The notes under the pieces: generated by a model
Seen by the model: the letters and a program-made list of their open reading frames with translations, nothing else
Told to the model about the DNA's origin: nothing
The model's database searches: none
NCBI RefSeq assembly: GCF_000165835.1
Contig: NC_014640.1
Location: 1,116,001 to 1,180,000, forward strand
DNA: 64,000 nucleotides
Direction: 5' to 3'
DNA from: Achromobacter xylosoxidans A8
GTDB taxonomy: Bacteria; Pseudomonadota; Gammaproteobacteria; Burkholderiales; Burkholderiaceae_B
In this document: positions 16,530 through 25,003 of the stretch, in pieces
Layout of the letters: every line of letters begins with the position of its first letter
How positions within the stretch are numbered: position 1 is the stretch's first letter
Translations under genes and position numbers: made by a program

Positions 16530-17090
16530 ATGTCCGCACCGAACCCACTCAACCAGGCCGTCATCGCGCAGGCGCTCTACGATCTGCGCAACGGGCAACT
16601 GCGCCGCTGCAAGGCGATGGGATTCGGTGAGGAAGAACTGGATGCGCTCAAGCATCCGGCGCTGATCAGCGTGCTGGCCAATGCCAACGTCTCGTGGTGC
16701 TCTGTCTCGGTGAACCGGGAAGTGCTCCGGCGATTGCTCAAACAGGCGCAGGACGTGGAGAAGGAGATCGCCACCGTCGATCGCATGCTGCGCCTGGGCG
16801 CCAGCACCGAAATGGTGAGCCGCTTCTACGGACTGACGCACCAGGAAGTCGCGCTACGGCGTGAAGTTCTCGGCCTGCCCAAACGCAAGGGGCGCCATCC
16901 GGTTCTGGACGAGGAGCAGGACACCGAGCTGTGGCGGCGCTGGAAGGCCGTGACCAGCAGCAGGACTGTCGAGCAGGAGGATGAGACCTCGGTTCTTGAT
17001 GCGGCAATGGATCTCGCCGAAGGCATGGAACTGCCGCTGTCGGTGGTCTGGGCTGCGATCAAGAACTGGATCGATCAGGGGTTGGGTTGA
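16530..17090 (+). CDS. bisC: DUF2857 protein, BisC-like activator subunit
   Basis: 186 residues, 15 bases after the previous stop. It has the DUF2857 pattern with two helix-turn-helix-like stretches: GASTEMVSRFYGLTHQEVALRRE and a C-terminal SVVWAAIKNWIDQGLG. In ICEclc the corresponding gene product has remote similarity to FlhC and pairs with BisD to give the positive feedback that locks a small fraction of cells into the transfer-competent state. That function is transferred here by family and gene order, not shown directly. Confidence 0.78.
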   Translation: MSAPNPLNQAVIAQALYDLRNGQLRRCKAMGFGEEELDALKHPALISVLANANVSWCSVSVNREVLRRLLKQAQDVEKEIATVDRMLRLGASTEMVSRFYGLTHQEVALRREVLGLPKRKGRHPVLDEEQDTELWRRWKAVTSSRTVEQEDETSVLDAAMDLAEGMELPLSVVWAAIKNWIDQGLG

Positions 17091-17093
17091 ATC

Positions 17094-18344
17094 ATGGCCG
17101 TGGACGACGCTGCACCACGAGCACCACGCCAAGGCCCGGTCGCCCTCGCTGATCTGTTCGACAGCGCGCTGAAAGACCTTGCACCGAAACCTCACCCGCC
17201 CGCGCCCGAGCCGGCTCCCGCATCCGCGACGGCTCCTGTGTCTGCAACCGGCGACGGTTTCCTGTTCAGTGGCAATCGGCACGAGAGCGTGCCGCGACGG
17301 CTGTTCCTGGACCGACGCCTGACGCCGCTGGAACGCAATGCCTGGCAAGTCTTCCGGATGATGCTCAACGAGGATGGCGTCACGGCGTTTCCGACGTATG
17401 AGCAACTTCGCCCGTGGCTCGCGTCAATGCCTTGCGCCGGACAAGCCTCCCACGAGACCGTGGCACGGGCGCTGACGCTGTTGCGCCTGACGCGCTGGTT
17501 GAGTCTCGTGCGTCGCAGGCGCGACCCCAAGACCGGGCGCATCCTCGGCAACCTCTACGTCCTGCATGATGAGCCCCTGACCCCGTTCGAGGCGATGCAG
17601 CTCGACCCGGACTACTTGCAGCTCGTCAGCCAAGCCCTGGGCCATTCGGCCAGGGCCGTTCAGGTCGTGGGCTTGCACACGCTCAAGGAGATCGCCGAAG
17701 ACCCGTTGCTGTCTGGCCGCATGCTGCCCTCGCGGCTGCAGGTCCTTGCCGAACGCCTCGCAAGCCAGGGCATTGGGGCGCAGGAGAGTTATCCACAGGA
17801 GGACACGGTTCACGATTCCGAAGAAGGGGCGCCGAGCCTTCTTCGGAATTCTGATGACCCCTCTTCGGATTCCGAAGCAGGGCCGAAACCCGCGTCAGAT
17901 GGCACTCTTCGGAATCCGAAGCAGGACCGTACTGTACGTAGTAGTCGTATTAATGAAGTACGTACTACCGCGCGTGAGCGTGGGCAGGTGCGCGCGATGC
18001 CGGGAGTTCGTCTGCCTGATCGCTTCCTCGGCTTGAAGGAAGAGCAGCAGGCCGGAGCCATGGTGGCATTGCAGCAGGTCGATGCCCCGCTACGCCAGGC
18101 CGTACTGGACGAATGGGCGGATCGCTGTCGCGGCAGCACCATCCGCAACCCGGCAGGCTACCTGTTTGGCATCATCCAGCGCGCCATCCGTGGCGAGTTC
18201 AACGCATGGGCCAAACAAACTGGGTCAGCATCGCCACCTGCCACTGCACGAGATGCACCGCCTGAACCACCGCGCAATGTGGTTCCGCCCGAGGTGGCCC
18301 GGCAGCACATCAGCCGGCTGCGCGACCTTCTGCGCAGTAGCTGA
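17094..18344 (+). CDS. STY4528-family ICE replication protein
   Basis: 416 residues starting three bases after the DUF2857 stop. The N-terminal half looks like a replication-initiator winged-helix (SVPRRLFLDRRLTPLERNAW, FPTYEQLRPWLAS, ALTLLRLTRWLSLVRRRRDP). Residues about 230-310 are a low-complexity Ser/Asp/Glu/Arg linker, and this stretch of DNA holds a DnaA box and palindromes (see 17789-17968). The C-terminal part (about 315-416) has MVALQQVDAPLRQAVLDEW and RNPAGYLFGIIQRA, as in DnaT/Rep-like proteins. Likely initiates autonomous replication of the excised circle together with Ssb and TopB. Confidence 0.8.
   Translation: MAVDDAAPRAPRQGPVALADLFDSALKDLAPKPHPPAPEPAPASATAPVSATGDGFLFSGNRHESVPRRLFLDRRLTPLERNAWQVFRMMLNEDGVTAFPTYEQLRPWLASMPCAGQASHETVARALTLLRLTRWLSLVRRRRDPKTGRILGNLYVLHDEPLTPFEAMQLDPDYLQLVSQALGHSARAVQVVGLHTLKEIAEDPLLSGRMLPSRLQVLAERLASQGIGAQESYPQEDTVHDSEEGAPSLLRNSDDPSSDSEAGPKPASDGTLRNPKQDRTVRSSRINEVRTTARERGQVRAMPGVRLPDRFLGLKEEQQAGAMVALQQVDAPLRQAVLDEWADRCRGSTIRNPAGYLFGIIQRAIRGEFNAWAKQTGSASPPATARDAPPEPPRNVVPPEVARQHISRLRDLLRSS
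17789..17968 (+). other. Candidate replication origin embedded in the Rep gene
   Basis: A perfect DnaA box TTATCCACA (17789-17797) is followed by three related inverted repeats. The first has arms ATTCCGAAGAAGG and CCTTCTTCGGAAT (17815-17849). The others are CTTCGGATTCCGAAG (17863-17877) and CTTCGGAATCCGAAG (17907-17921). An AT-rich segment follows (17926-17968) with GTACGTA and TACGTAC arms around a TATTAAT. The encoded protein here is only a low-complexity linker, consistent with DNA-level selection. Confidence 0.65.
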
Positions 18345-18395
18345 GCGCGATGAGCGACAAGGGCGTGAAGCAGACGTCCATGGCCGTCAGTAGAG

Positions 18396-18412
18396 CTATC
18401 CCCAGGGGATAG
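18396..18412. repeat. ICE palindrome copy 1
   Basis: CTATCCCC and GGGGATAG arms around a central A. The shortest of three copies in intergenic regions of the replication block. Confidence 0.7.
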
Positions 18413-18535
18413 ATGTACTACAAGCTGTAACGCCGACCGGCGCGGCCTGGTACATCCGTCCACGGGGCCGTAATGGCGTCGGTTTCATGAGCAGCCCGCA
18501 CCATCTGCGCGAGCAACGCTCCATGGCGGTTGATG

Positions 18536-18558
18536 GAGCTATCCCCTGGGGATAGCTC
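18536..18558. repeat. ICE palindrome copy 2
   Basis: Perfect 11-bp arms GAGCTATCCCC and GGGGATAGCTC around a central T, about 120 bases before the operon's first gene. Confidence 0.75.
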
Positions 18559-18675
18559 GCGATACGGGCCGCCACTGCCACGACAACCGGGGACTGGTTC
18601 ATTTCGGTTTGTTGACTGACTGCCTTCCGCTGCGTGCCGATCCTGACCGCTCCTTTCCCCAAGCGAGCGGACACC

Positions 18676-19464
18676 ATGGCAACCAACGAACCTCTGCAAC
18701 TCAATCTCGGCTCATTGCGCAGCGCGATGTCGCTGACGCTTCACACCCACCACGCCTCGCGCATCTGGCATGGCCGCGCCGCCGCCGAGGGGCGACCCGG
18801 CATCGTCGGCCTGAACGGCTACATCGCCGTGATGAACAAGATGAAGCGCGGCTCGGAGCAGGACGATCCGTACAGCGACTGGTGGATGTTGCGCATCGAG
18901 GAGAAGCTCGACCAGACCAAGGCCACGTTGCAATCGCTGCGCGGGCAGGTTGACCAGGCACTGGCCGGCGTGCCTGCGGCGTTGAGCCTGGGCGAGAACC
19001 TCAACGTGCAGCCGGTGAAGCTCCCCTTGTTCGTGAACGCGCAGCTCGGCTTTGCCGCCGTCTATCTGCTGGCCGACTACGACGACATCGCCCGCAAGCT
19101 GATCCTCGCCCATCACACCGCGCTGATCGATCGCTCGACATTGGAGCGCTGGCTCAATGAAGGTGCCCACGCGCTGCGCAGCCTGTTCAGCCTGGCGCAG
19201 CAATACCGCTACTCGGGCTGCACCCGCGACGACTTCGCGGCCAAGAACGCCGCAGCTCGGGCAGCATTGGAGAAGTTCGGCGAACTGCCGCAGGACGTGC
19301 TCGAAGGCATGCGCCGCTCGAAGTTTGCGCCGCCCATCGCACGCCGCGGGCTGCAACAGCGCGGTGATAGCGCTGCCGCAGCCGCACCTCCCAGCGACGA
19401 AGGCGCTGCCGCCGATTCGGCCGAGGCCAGGTCCACAGCCGCCGGCGAGGACGAACAGGCATGA
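18676..19464 (+). CDS. PFL_4669-family ICE protein (TIGR03761)
   Basis: 262 residues from MATNEPLQLNLGSL at 18676. Features are GRPGIVGLNGYIAVMNKM, PYSDWWMLRIEEKL and a C-terminal Ala/Ser/Glu-rich tail. The biochemical role is unknown; the family is always found in this replication/regulation block of PFGI-1-type ICEs. It overlaps the next gene by four bases (ATGA), so they are translationally coupled. First gene behind the palindrome-containing control region. Confidence 0.82.
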   Translation: MATNEPLQLNLGSLRSAMSLTLHTHHASRIWHGRAAAEGRPGIVGLNGYIAVMNKMKRGSEQDDPYSDWWMLRIEEKLDQTKATLQSLRGQVDQALAGVPAALSLGENLNVQPVKLPLFVNAQLGFAAVYLLADYDDIARKLILAHHTALIDRSTLERWLNEGAHALRSLFSLAQQYRYSGCTRDDFAAKNAAARAALEKFGELPQDVLEGMRRSKFAPPIARRGLQQRGDSAAAAAPPSDEGAAADSAEARSTAAGEDEQA

Positions 19465-19988
19465 GCGACCCGAACCGCGAACCGCGCTACTTCCGTCGTC
19501 TGGAACAGCCAGCCTTCATGCGGCTGGAACACGCGGCCTCTCTAAAAGGCCTTTTAAAGCCTTTTAAAGGTAAAGGGGACTTGGAGGCCTGGGCCAGCCA
19601 GTGCTTCGCCATGCGCGACGAGTTGATCGGCCTGGCGCAGCGACAAGTGCTGCAACAGGCCAGTGGGCATCCCTTCCACCTGCTGCCCGTGGAACTGGCC
19701 CAGCAGACCACTGGCGCGGGAACGACGTTCCTGCGCTGGCGCAGGCACGACCGCTCGGCCATGGGCGTGGCCCTGTGGCAGGAGCTGATGGCGAGCACCA
19801 GCACGCCGGTCAACCTGCTGGCCGACCTGCACGCGATCGAGCTGCAGCGCATCACGCTGAACATGCAGATCAGCCTGTTGCACACCCTGGGCAGGCAGGC
19901 CCAGGAGTGCGCCAGCAAGGCCGCCGAGGCGGAAGACGCCTACCTGCGCCGGCTCGCGTCCATACCCCCCGCAGTGCGCGATCGGTGA
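19461..19988 (+). CDS. DUF3158 ICE protein, possible InrR counterpart
   Basis: 175 residues, mostly helical. Directly after the start comes FRRLEQPAFMRLEHAASLKGLLKPFKGKGDLEAW, then RQVLQQASGHPFHLLPVELAQQTTGAGTTFLRWRRHDRSAMGVALW. In ICEclc a protein of this size encoded just before ssb (InrR) promotes integrase expression and transfer competence. Position and size agree, but I cannot verify the homology. Note the run AAAAGGCCTTTTAAAGCCTTTTAAAGG in the DNA at 19543-19569, an AT-rich patch inside the gene. Confidence 0.72.
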   Translation: MSDPNREPRYFRRLEQPAFMRLEHAASLKGLLKPFKGKGDLEAWASQCFAMRDELIGLAQRQVLQQASGHPFHLLPVELAQQTTGAGTTFLRWRRHDRSAMGVALWQELMASTSTPVNLLADLHAIELQRITLNMQISLLHTLGRQAQECASKAAEAEDAYLRRLASIPPAVRDR

Positions 19989-20061
19989 TCGCGTCGGGCA
20001 CCCCAGCACGCGCCCGGCGGCAGTGAGGCGCGGGTATTTCAACCACCACGGAGATCACACC

Positions 20062-20514
20062 ATGAGCACGCATTTTTCCGGCGAAGGCAACATCGGCTCG
20101 CCCCCCGAGTACCGGGAGTTCCCCAACGGCAACGACGAACCGCGGCGCTTGCTGCGGCTGAACGTCTATTTCGACAACCCCGTTCCCACCAAGGGCGGCG
20201 ACTATGAGGATCGCGGCGGCTTCTGGGCGCCGGTGGAAATCTGGCACCGCGACGCCGCGCATTGGAAGGACCTCTACCAGAAGGGCATGCGCGTGCTGGT
20301 CGTCGGCCGCATGGAGCGCGAACCCTGGACCGACAACGAGGAGCAGCCGCGCGAGACCTGGCAGATCAACGCGCGCAGCGTCGGCATCCTGCCGTTCCGC
20401 ATCGAGTCCGTCGTCCTCAGCCCCAAACCGCAGGAGACCGCGCAGGACGCGCAGCCCAAGCCCCAGCCCGCCCAGGAACCGGCTGCGCCGAAGGAGACCA
20501 AGAGCAGGAAGTGA
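20062..20514 (+). CDS. ssb: ICE single-stranded-DNA-binding protein
   Basis: 150 residues from MSTHFSGEGNIG at 20062. OB-fold pattern: GNIGSPPEYREFPNG, RLLRLNVYFDNPV, WAPVEIWHRDAAHWKDLYQKGMRVLVVGRMEREPW and TWQINARSVGILPF. The tail is Pro/Gln/Ala-rich and ends KETKSRK, so the acidic tip (DDDIPF-like) that recruits host repair and replication proteins is missing. It likely coats single strands during ICE transfer and rolling-circle replication. 73 bases after the DUF3158 stop. Confidence 0.85.
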   Translation: MSTHFSGEGNIGSPPEYREFPNGNDEPRRLLRLNVYFDNPVPTKGGDYEDRGGFWAPVEIWHRDAAHWKDLYQKGMRVLVVGRMEREPWTDNEEQPRETWQINARSVGILPFRIESVVLSPKPQETAQDAQPKPQPAQEPAAPKETKSRK

Positions 20515-20562
20515 CCCAGCATGGGGGCGGCCGCGGCTCTTCGCCGCCCCCCATGTCCTCGC

Positions 20563-20585
20563 GAGCTATCCCCTGGGGATAGCTC
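20563..20585. repeat. ICE palindrome copy 3, upstream of topB
   Basis: Identical to copy 2: arms GAGCTATCCCC and GGGGATAGCTC around a T. It sits in the 276-base gap between ssb and topB, which has no other gene. Confidence 0.75.
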
Positions 20586-20790
20586 CACCGACGTCCACCG
20601 GCTTCCACGCGCTCCCGAACATCGCGGCTCCCGGCCAGCACACCACCGGCTGCACGCCATCCCCGCCGCAGCCATCCCATCTCGTGAAAGCGGTCGCCAC
20701 CGCATGCGGCTTGTTTGCTGCTGCTTCCGCAGGCGCTCGGCATCCTCGATCCCGGCAACTCCATGAACAACGGGAAGCGGATGGACGGAC

Positions 20791-22821
20791 ATGCGGCTGT
20801 TTCTGTGCGAGAAGCCCTCCCAGGGCAAAGACATCGGCCGGATTCTCGGCGCCACCCAGCGCGGTGAAGGCTGCCTCAATGGCTCCGGCGTCACGGTCAC
20901 CTGGTGCATCGGCCATCTCGTCGAAGCAGCAGCACCCGAGGTCTATGACGCGGCGCTCAAGCGCTGGTCGCTGGAGCAGTTGCCCATCATTCCCCAGCAG
21001 TGGCGGGTCGAGGTCAAGCCGAAGACCGCCACGCAGTTCAAGGTCGTCAAGGCGCTTCTGGCGAAGGCGACCCACCTTGTCATTGCCACCGACGCCGACC
21101 GCGAGGGCGAGCTGATCGCCCGCGAGATCATCGACCTGTGCGGCTACCGCGGTCCCATCGAACGCCTGTGGCTGTCGGCGCTCAACGATGCGTCCATCCG
21201 CACCGCGCTCGCCAAGCTGCGGCCCTCGGCCGAGACACTGCCGATGTATTACTCGGCGCTGGCGCGCTCGCGCGCCGACTGGCTTGTGGGCATGAACCTC
21301 AGCCGGCTGTTCACCGTGCTCGGGCGGCAAGCCGGCTACGACGGCGTGCTGTCGGTCGGGCGTGTACAGACCCCGACGCTCAAACTCGTGGTGGACCGTG
21401 ACCGAGAGATCGCGGCCTTCGTGTCCGTGCCGTACTGGGCCATCGACGTGTCCTTGTCCGCAGGCGGTCAGACGTTCACCGCGCAGTGGGTGGCACCCGA
21501 TGCCAGCGCCGACGACGCCGGCCGCTGCCTGCAGCAGCCCATCGCACAGCAGGCCGCGCAGCAGATCCGCGCCGCGGGCAGTGCCCAGGTGGTGTCGGTC
21601 GAAACCGAGCGCGTGCGCGAAGGCCCGCCGCTGCTGTTCGACCTGGGCACCTTGCAGGAAGTCTGTTCCAAGCAGCTTGGGCTGGACGTGCAGGAGACAC
21701 TGGAAATTGCCCAGGCCCTGTACGAGACGCACAAGGCCACGACGTACCCGCGCTCGGATTCGGGCTACCTCCCCGAAAGCATGTTCGCCGAGGTGCCCAC
21801 GGTCCTGGACAGCCTGCTAAAGACCGATCCCACGCTGGCCCCGATCATGGGCCAGCTCGACCGCACCCAGCGCTCGCGCGCCTGGAACGACAGCAAGGTG
21901 ACGGCGCACCACGGCATCATCCCGACGCTCGAACCCGCGAACCTCTCCGCCATGAGCGAGAAGGAGCAGGCGGTGTACCGGCTGATCCGGGCGCATTACC
22001 TGGCCCAGTTCCTCCCGCACCACGAGTTCGACCGCACCGTGGCGGACCTCTCCTGCGGCCAGCAGAAGCTGGTGGCCACGGGCAAGCAGGTCGTCGTCAA
22101 GGGCTGGCGCCTGGTGCTGGCCGAGCCAGAACGTGAAGGCAGCGCCGACGAGGACGGCGATGCCCCGCGCAGCCAGGTGCTGCCCGCATTGCGCGACGGG
22201 ATGGCATGTCAGGTCGCCGGGGCCGACATCAAGGCCCTCAAGACGATGCCGCCCAAGCCCTATACCCAGGGCGAACTGGTCAAGGCGATGAAGGGCGTTG
22301 CGCGTTTCGTGACCGACCCGCGCCTGAAGCAGAAGCTCAAGGACACGACGGGCATCGGCACCGAGGCGACGCGGGCCAACATCATCAGCGGGCTGATCGC
22401 CCGCGGCTACATCGTGAAGAAGGGACGCTCCATCCGCGCATCGGATGCGGCGCTCACGCTGATAGACGCCGTGCCCGCGGCGATTGCCGACCCCGGCACC
22501 ACCGCCGTCTGGGAACAGGCGCTGGACATGATCGAGGCCGGACAACTCACCCTGGATGTGTTCATCGGCAAGCAGGCTGCATGGATTTCGCAGTTGATCG
22601 CGCAGTACGGCAGCACGTCCCTGTCCATCAAGGTTCCCCAAGGACCGGCTTGTCCGCAGTGCGGCGCACCCACGCGCCAGCGCACCGGCAAGAGCGGCCC
22701 GTTCTGGTCGTGCAGTCGCTACCCCGCCTGCAAAGGCACGCTGCCGGTGGCAACCGGCACGTCCAGGCGTGGTGCCTCGCGTCCACGCCGTACCAGTGGC
22801 GGTGGCTGCAAAGGCGCCTGA
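20791..22821 (+). CDS. topB: DNA topoisomerase III (type IA)
   Basis: 676 residues. TOPRIM domain with MRLFLCEKPSQGKDIGRILG and the acidic DADREGELIAREI. The catalytic Tyr lies in ATTYPRSDSGYLPE, and SVGRVQTPTLKLV and KGLIARGYI-type motifs are present. The C-terminus has one topoisomerase zinc finger (CPQCGAP...SCSRYPAC) and a Gly/Arg-rich tail. Type IA enzymes decatenate single-stranded passages. In ICEclc the homologue takes part in autonomous replication of the excised element. It is preceded by palindrome copy 3 and stands apart from ssb. Confidence 0.93.
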   Translation: MRLFLCEKPSQGKDIGRILGATQRGEGCLNGSGVTVTWCIGHLVEAAAPEVYDAALKRWSLEQLPIIPQQWRVEVKPKTATQFKVVKALLAKATHLVIATDADREGELIAREIIDLCGYRGPIERLWLSALNDASIRTALAKLRPSAETLPMYYSALARSRADWLVGMNLSRLFTVLGRQAGYDGVLSVGRVQTPTLKLVVDRDREIAAFVSVPYWAIDVSLSAGGQTFTAQWVAPDASADDAGRCLQQPIAQQAAQQIRAAGSAQVVSVETERVREGPPLLFDLGTLQEVCSKQLGLDVQETLEIAQALYETHKATTYPRSDSGYLPESMFAEVPTVLDSLLKTDPTLAPIMGQLDRTQRSRAWNDSKVTAHHGIIPTLEPANLSAMSEKEQAVYRLIRAHYLAQFLPHHEFDRTVADLSCGQQKLVATGKQVVVKGWRLVLAEPEREGSADEDGDAPRSQVLPALRDGMACQVAGADIKALKTMPPKPYTQGELVKAMKGVARFVTDPRLKQKLKDTTGIGTEATRANIISGLIARGYIVKKGRSIRASDAALTLIDAVPAAIADPGTTAVWEQALDMIEAGQLTLDVFIGKQAAWISQLIAQYGSTSLSIKVPQGPACPQCGAPTRQRTGKSGPFWSCSRYPACKGTLPVATGTSRRGASRPRRTSGGGCKGA

Positions 22822-23352
22822 CCGCCCCCGTTCCCCGTGAGCCATGCCCGCCATCGGCGGCGTGGCCCGTGTCCCGCATGCCCTGCGGGACGCCCCAGCG
22901 CGCAACGCCTTCTTGCTCCGTGTGCGCGTCCCGTCCGGCCGTCCCCGGCCGCGGGACCTGAAGGTGGCTTCTCCGCGAACCGCACCCCGCGCGTTCTCCT
23001 CGTCTGCATTCCTTCCGCCGCTGCGAAGGGTCCCCCGATGGCTTGCCTGTGCGAGCCATCCGGAGACCCTTCGCGGTCAGCGGTATTCGGTGCCGGTGCC
23101 CGCCGGCGCAAAAACGGGCTCCCTTTGTGCGCGGATGTGCGCCAGACGATGCCGGCCCCAGCCACGACATGGGCCGGGTGTGATTGCTTGATGAGCAGAC
23201 GGTTCTAGCGACGACCGGGCCTGCCAATCAGCCCACGGGTGGTTCTTCTTTCCTCCCGAGCCGAAGGCCCCTGGGGCCTTCGGCGCCTTTCTCCTGCCTT
23301 TCAACGCCCCGGCCAGGGCGATGGCCCTGCGCCATACGAACAGGAGACCGAC
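22822..23352 (+). other. Hairpin-rich intergenic region downstream of topB
   Basis: 530 bases with no believable gene but several strong inverted repeats: GTCCCGCA/TGCGGGAC (22871-22891), GTCCCG/CGGGAC with an inner CGGCC/GGCCG (22928-22957), a two-part hairpin with CGAAGGGTC/GACCCTTCG and GATGGCT/AGCCATC (23024-23073), and the palindrome at 23260-23282. An origin of transfer or a processed leader would look like this; I cannot tell which. Confidence 0.5.
23260..23282. terminator. Perfect palindrome, possible terminator
   Basis: Arms CCGAAGGCCCC and GGGGCCTTCGG around a T. It has the same CCCCTGGGG centre as the ICE palindromes but different arms, and precedes the methyltransferase by 70 bases. 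Confidence 0.45.
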
Positions 23353-24963
23353 ATGCACCCGAATCTTTGCGCACCGCCGCGCAACACGCCGCTGCTCTAC
23401 GGCAGCGTCTGCAGCGGCATCGAGGCCGTGAGCCTCGCCTGGCAACCGCTCGACCTCGAAGCCGCGTGGTTCGCCGAGATCGAGCCGTTCCCGAGCGCCG
23501 TGCTCGCCCACCGTTACCCCCGCGTGCCTAACCTGGGCGACATGACCGCGATCGCCCGCCAGGTCCGCGCCGGCACCGTGCCAGCGCCCGACATCCTGGT
23601 CGGCGGCACGCCGTGCCAGTCGTTCAGCGTGGCCGGCGCGCGCCAGGGGCTGAACGACCCACGTGGTGCCTTGACCCTTGCCTATGTGGAGCTTGCAAAT
23701 GCCATCGACCAAACCCGCCACCAAGACCGCCGCCCGGCGGCAACGCTCGTCTGGGAAAACGTCCCCGGCGTCCTCAGCGACCGCAGCAACGCCTTCGGGC
23801 ACTTCCTGGGAGCACTGGCTGGAGAAAGCCGTGCGCTCGAACCGCCAGGGCAAAAATGGGCGCACGCAGGTTGTGTGTCTGGACCCCGGCGCCGCATCGC
23901 CTGGCGCGTGCTCGATGCTCAATATTTCGGCGTCGCCCAACGGCGCCGTCGCGTGTTTCTTGTGGCAAGTGGTGGAGGTGGCGTCGATCCCGCCGAGGTA
24001 CTTTTTGAGCGCGACGGCGTGCGCGGGGATTCTTCGCCGGGCTTCGTGCCGTGGCAAGACGCTGCCGGCGCTGCTGGATCGGGCGCTGCGGCAGCAGGCG
24101 GGTACTCGGGATATGCAGGACTGAAGCAGCCCTACGGCAAGGCCACGGTGACGTTCGGATTCGGCGGGGGCAACACCGCAGGCCCCATTGACGTCGCGGC
24201 CTGCCTGACCGCGGCACCTGGCCCGAAGAACGACTTCGAGGTCGAGACCTTCGTGGCGCAGTCCATCGCGGGCAGCATCAGCCACACGCTCAGCACCGCC
24301 AACGGCGGCAAGGGCTGCAGCGAGGACGGCACCGGCAAGGGTGTGCCGATCATCGCCTTCACCGCCCAGGGCTGCGGAGCCGATGCAACGATGGCCTGGG
24401 CACCGACGCTGCGCGCGGGCGGGCATCGCCTCAGCCACGCGAATGCCGGCGTCGTGCCGGCCATCGCGTTCGCGCAGAACTCGCGCGGCGAGCTGCGGCT
24501 GGAATCCGGCCACGGCCAGCTTGCCGGGACGCTCTCCACGGGTGGCGGCAAGCCGGGCCAGGGCCGGCCGATGGTGATCGGCGTGGCGCTGCGCGGTCGC
24601 ACCGAAGGCCTGGCCGCTGAACTGGGCGATGGCGTCTCGACCGCGCTGCGCACCAGCAGCGGCGGTGCCGACAAGCCCCATGTGCTGGCACCGGACTTCG
24701 AGGCACATTTCCGCTACGACTGGAACGACCCCGGCCCGGGCGACTGGTCGCAGTGGCGGGTACGTCGGCTGATGCCTGTGGAGTGCGAGCGGCTGCAAGG
24801 CATGCCCGACGACTACACGCTGGTGCCGTACCGCGGCAAGCCCGCCGCCGACGCGCCCCGCTACAAGGCGATCGGCAACTCCATGGCCGTGCCGTGTGTC
24901 GCGTGGCTGGGCCAGCGGCTGTTGCAGTGCCCGCACAAGACGGGATCGAGCGCTTCGGATTGA
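23353..24963 (+). CDS. DNA cytosine-5 methyltransferase, orphan
   Basis: 536 residues from ATG 23353 (CAGGAG upstream). All C5 motifs are present: YGSVCSGIEAVSLAW (I), GGTPCQSFSVAG with the catalytic Cys (IV), WENVPGV (VI), QRRRRVFLV (VIII) and YKAIGNSMAVP (X). About 230 Gly-rich residues separate motif VIII from the last motifs and contain the target recognition region. Phage-like Dcm enzymes share this long insert. No endonuclease is adjacent, so it probably protects the entering ICE from host restriction. Confidence 0.92.
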   Translation: MHPNLCAPPRNTPLLYGSVCSGIEAVSLAWQPLDLEAAWFAEIEPFPSAVLAHRYPRVPNLGDMTAIARQVRAGTVPAPDILVGGTPCQSFSVAGARQGLNDPRGALTLAYVELANAIDQTRHQDRRPAATLVWENVPGVLSDRSNAFGHFLGALAGESRALEPPGQKWAHAGCVSGPRRRIAWRVLDAQYFGVAQRRRRVFLVASGGGGVDPAEVLFERDGVRGDSSPGFVPWQDAAGAAGSGAAAAGGYSGYAGLKQPYGKATVTFGFGGGNTAGPIDVAACLTAAPGPKNDFEVETFVAQSIAGSISHTLSTANGGKGCSEDGTGKGVPIIAFTAQGCGADATMAWAPTLRAGGHRLSHANAGVVPAIAFAQNSRGELRLESGHGQLAGTLSTGGGKPGQGRPMVIGVALRGRTEGLAAELGDGVSTALRTSSGGADKPHVLAPDFEAHFRYDWNDPGPGDWSQWRVRRLMPVECERLQGMPDDYTLVPYRGKPAADAPRYKAIGNSMAVPCVAWLGQRLLQCPHKTGSSASD

Positions 24964-25003
24964 TGCACGACGCGGCCGGCGGGCCGCGTGATCCTCCCTC
25001 CTG

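Larger units (their letters stand above)
18345..18675 (+). promoter_or_regulatory. Control region of the PFL_4669-DUF3158-ssb operon
   Basis: 330 bases without a gene. It holds two copies of a palindrome (18396-18412 and 18536-18558), each preceded by a related flank (CCATGGCnGT...GAGCTATCCCC). A third copy is upstream of topB. This is the expected place for the ICEclc PinR-type bistable promoter. Confidence 0.6.

Noticed and set aside
14772..16841. 689-codon minus-strand frame opposite the ParB/BisD gene
   Set aside because: Antisense of a recognisable ICE gene, crosses two real genes.
22844..23208. Frames of 115-123 codons downstream of topB
   Set aside because: They run through strong hairpins, are Arg/Ala/Pro-rich and have no start signals.
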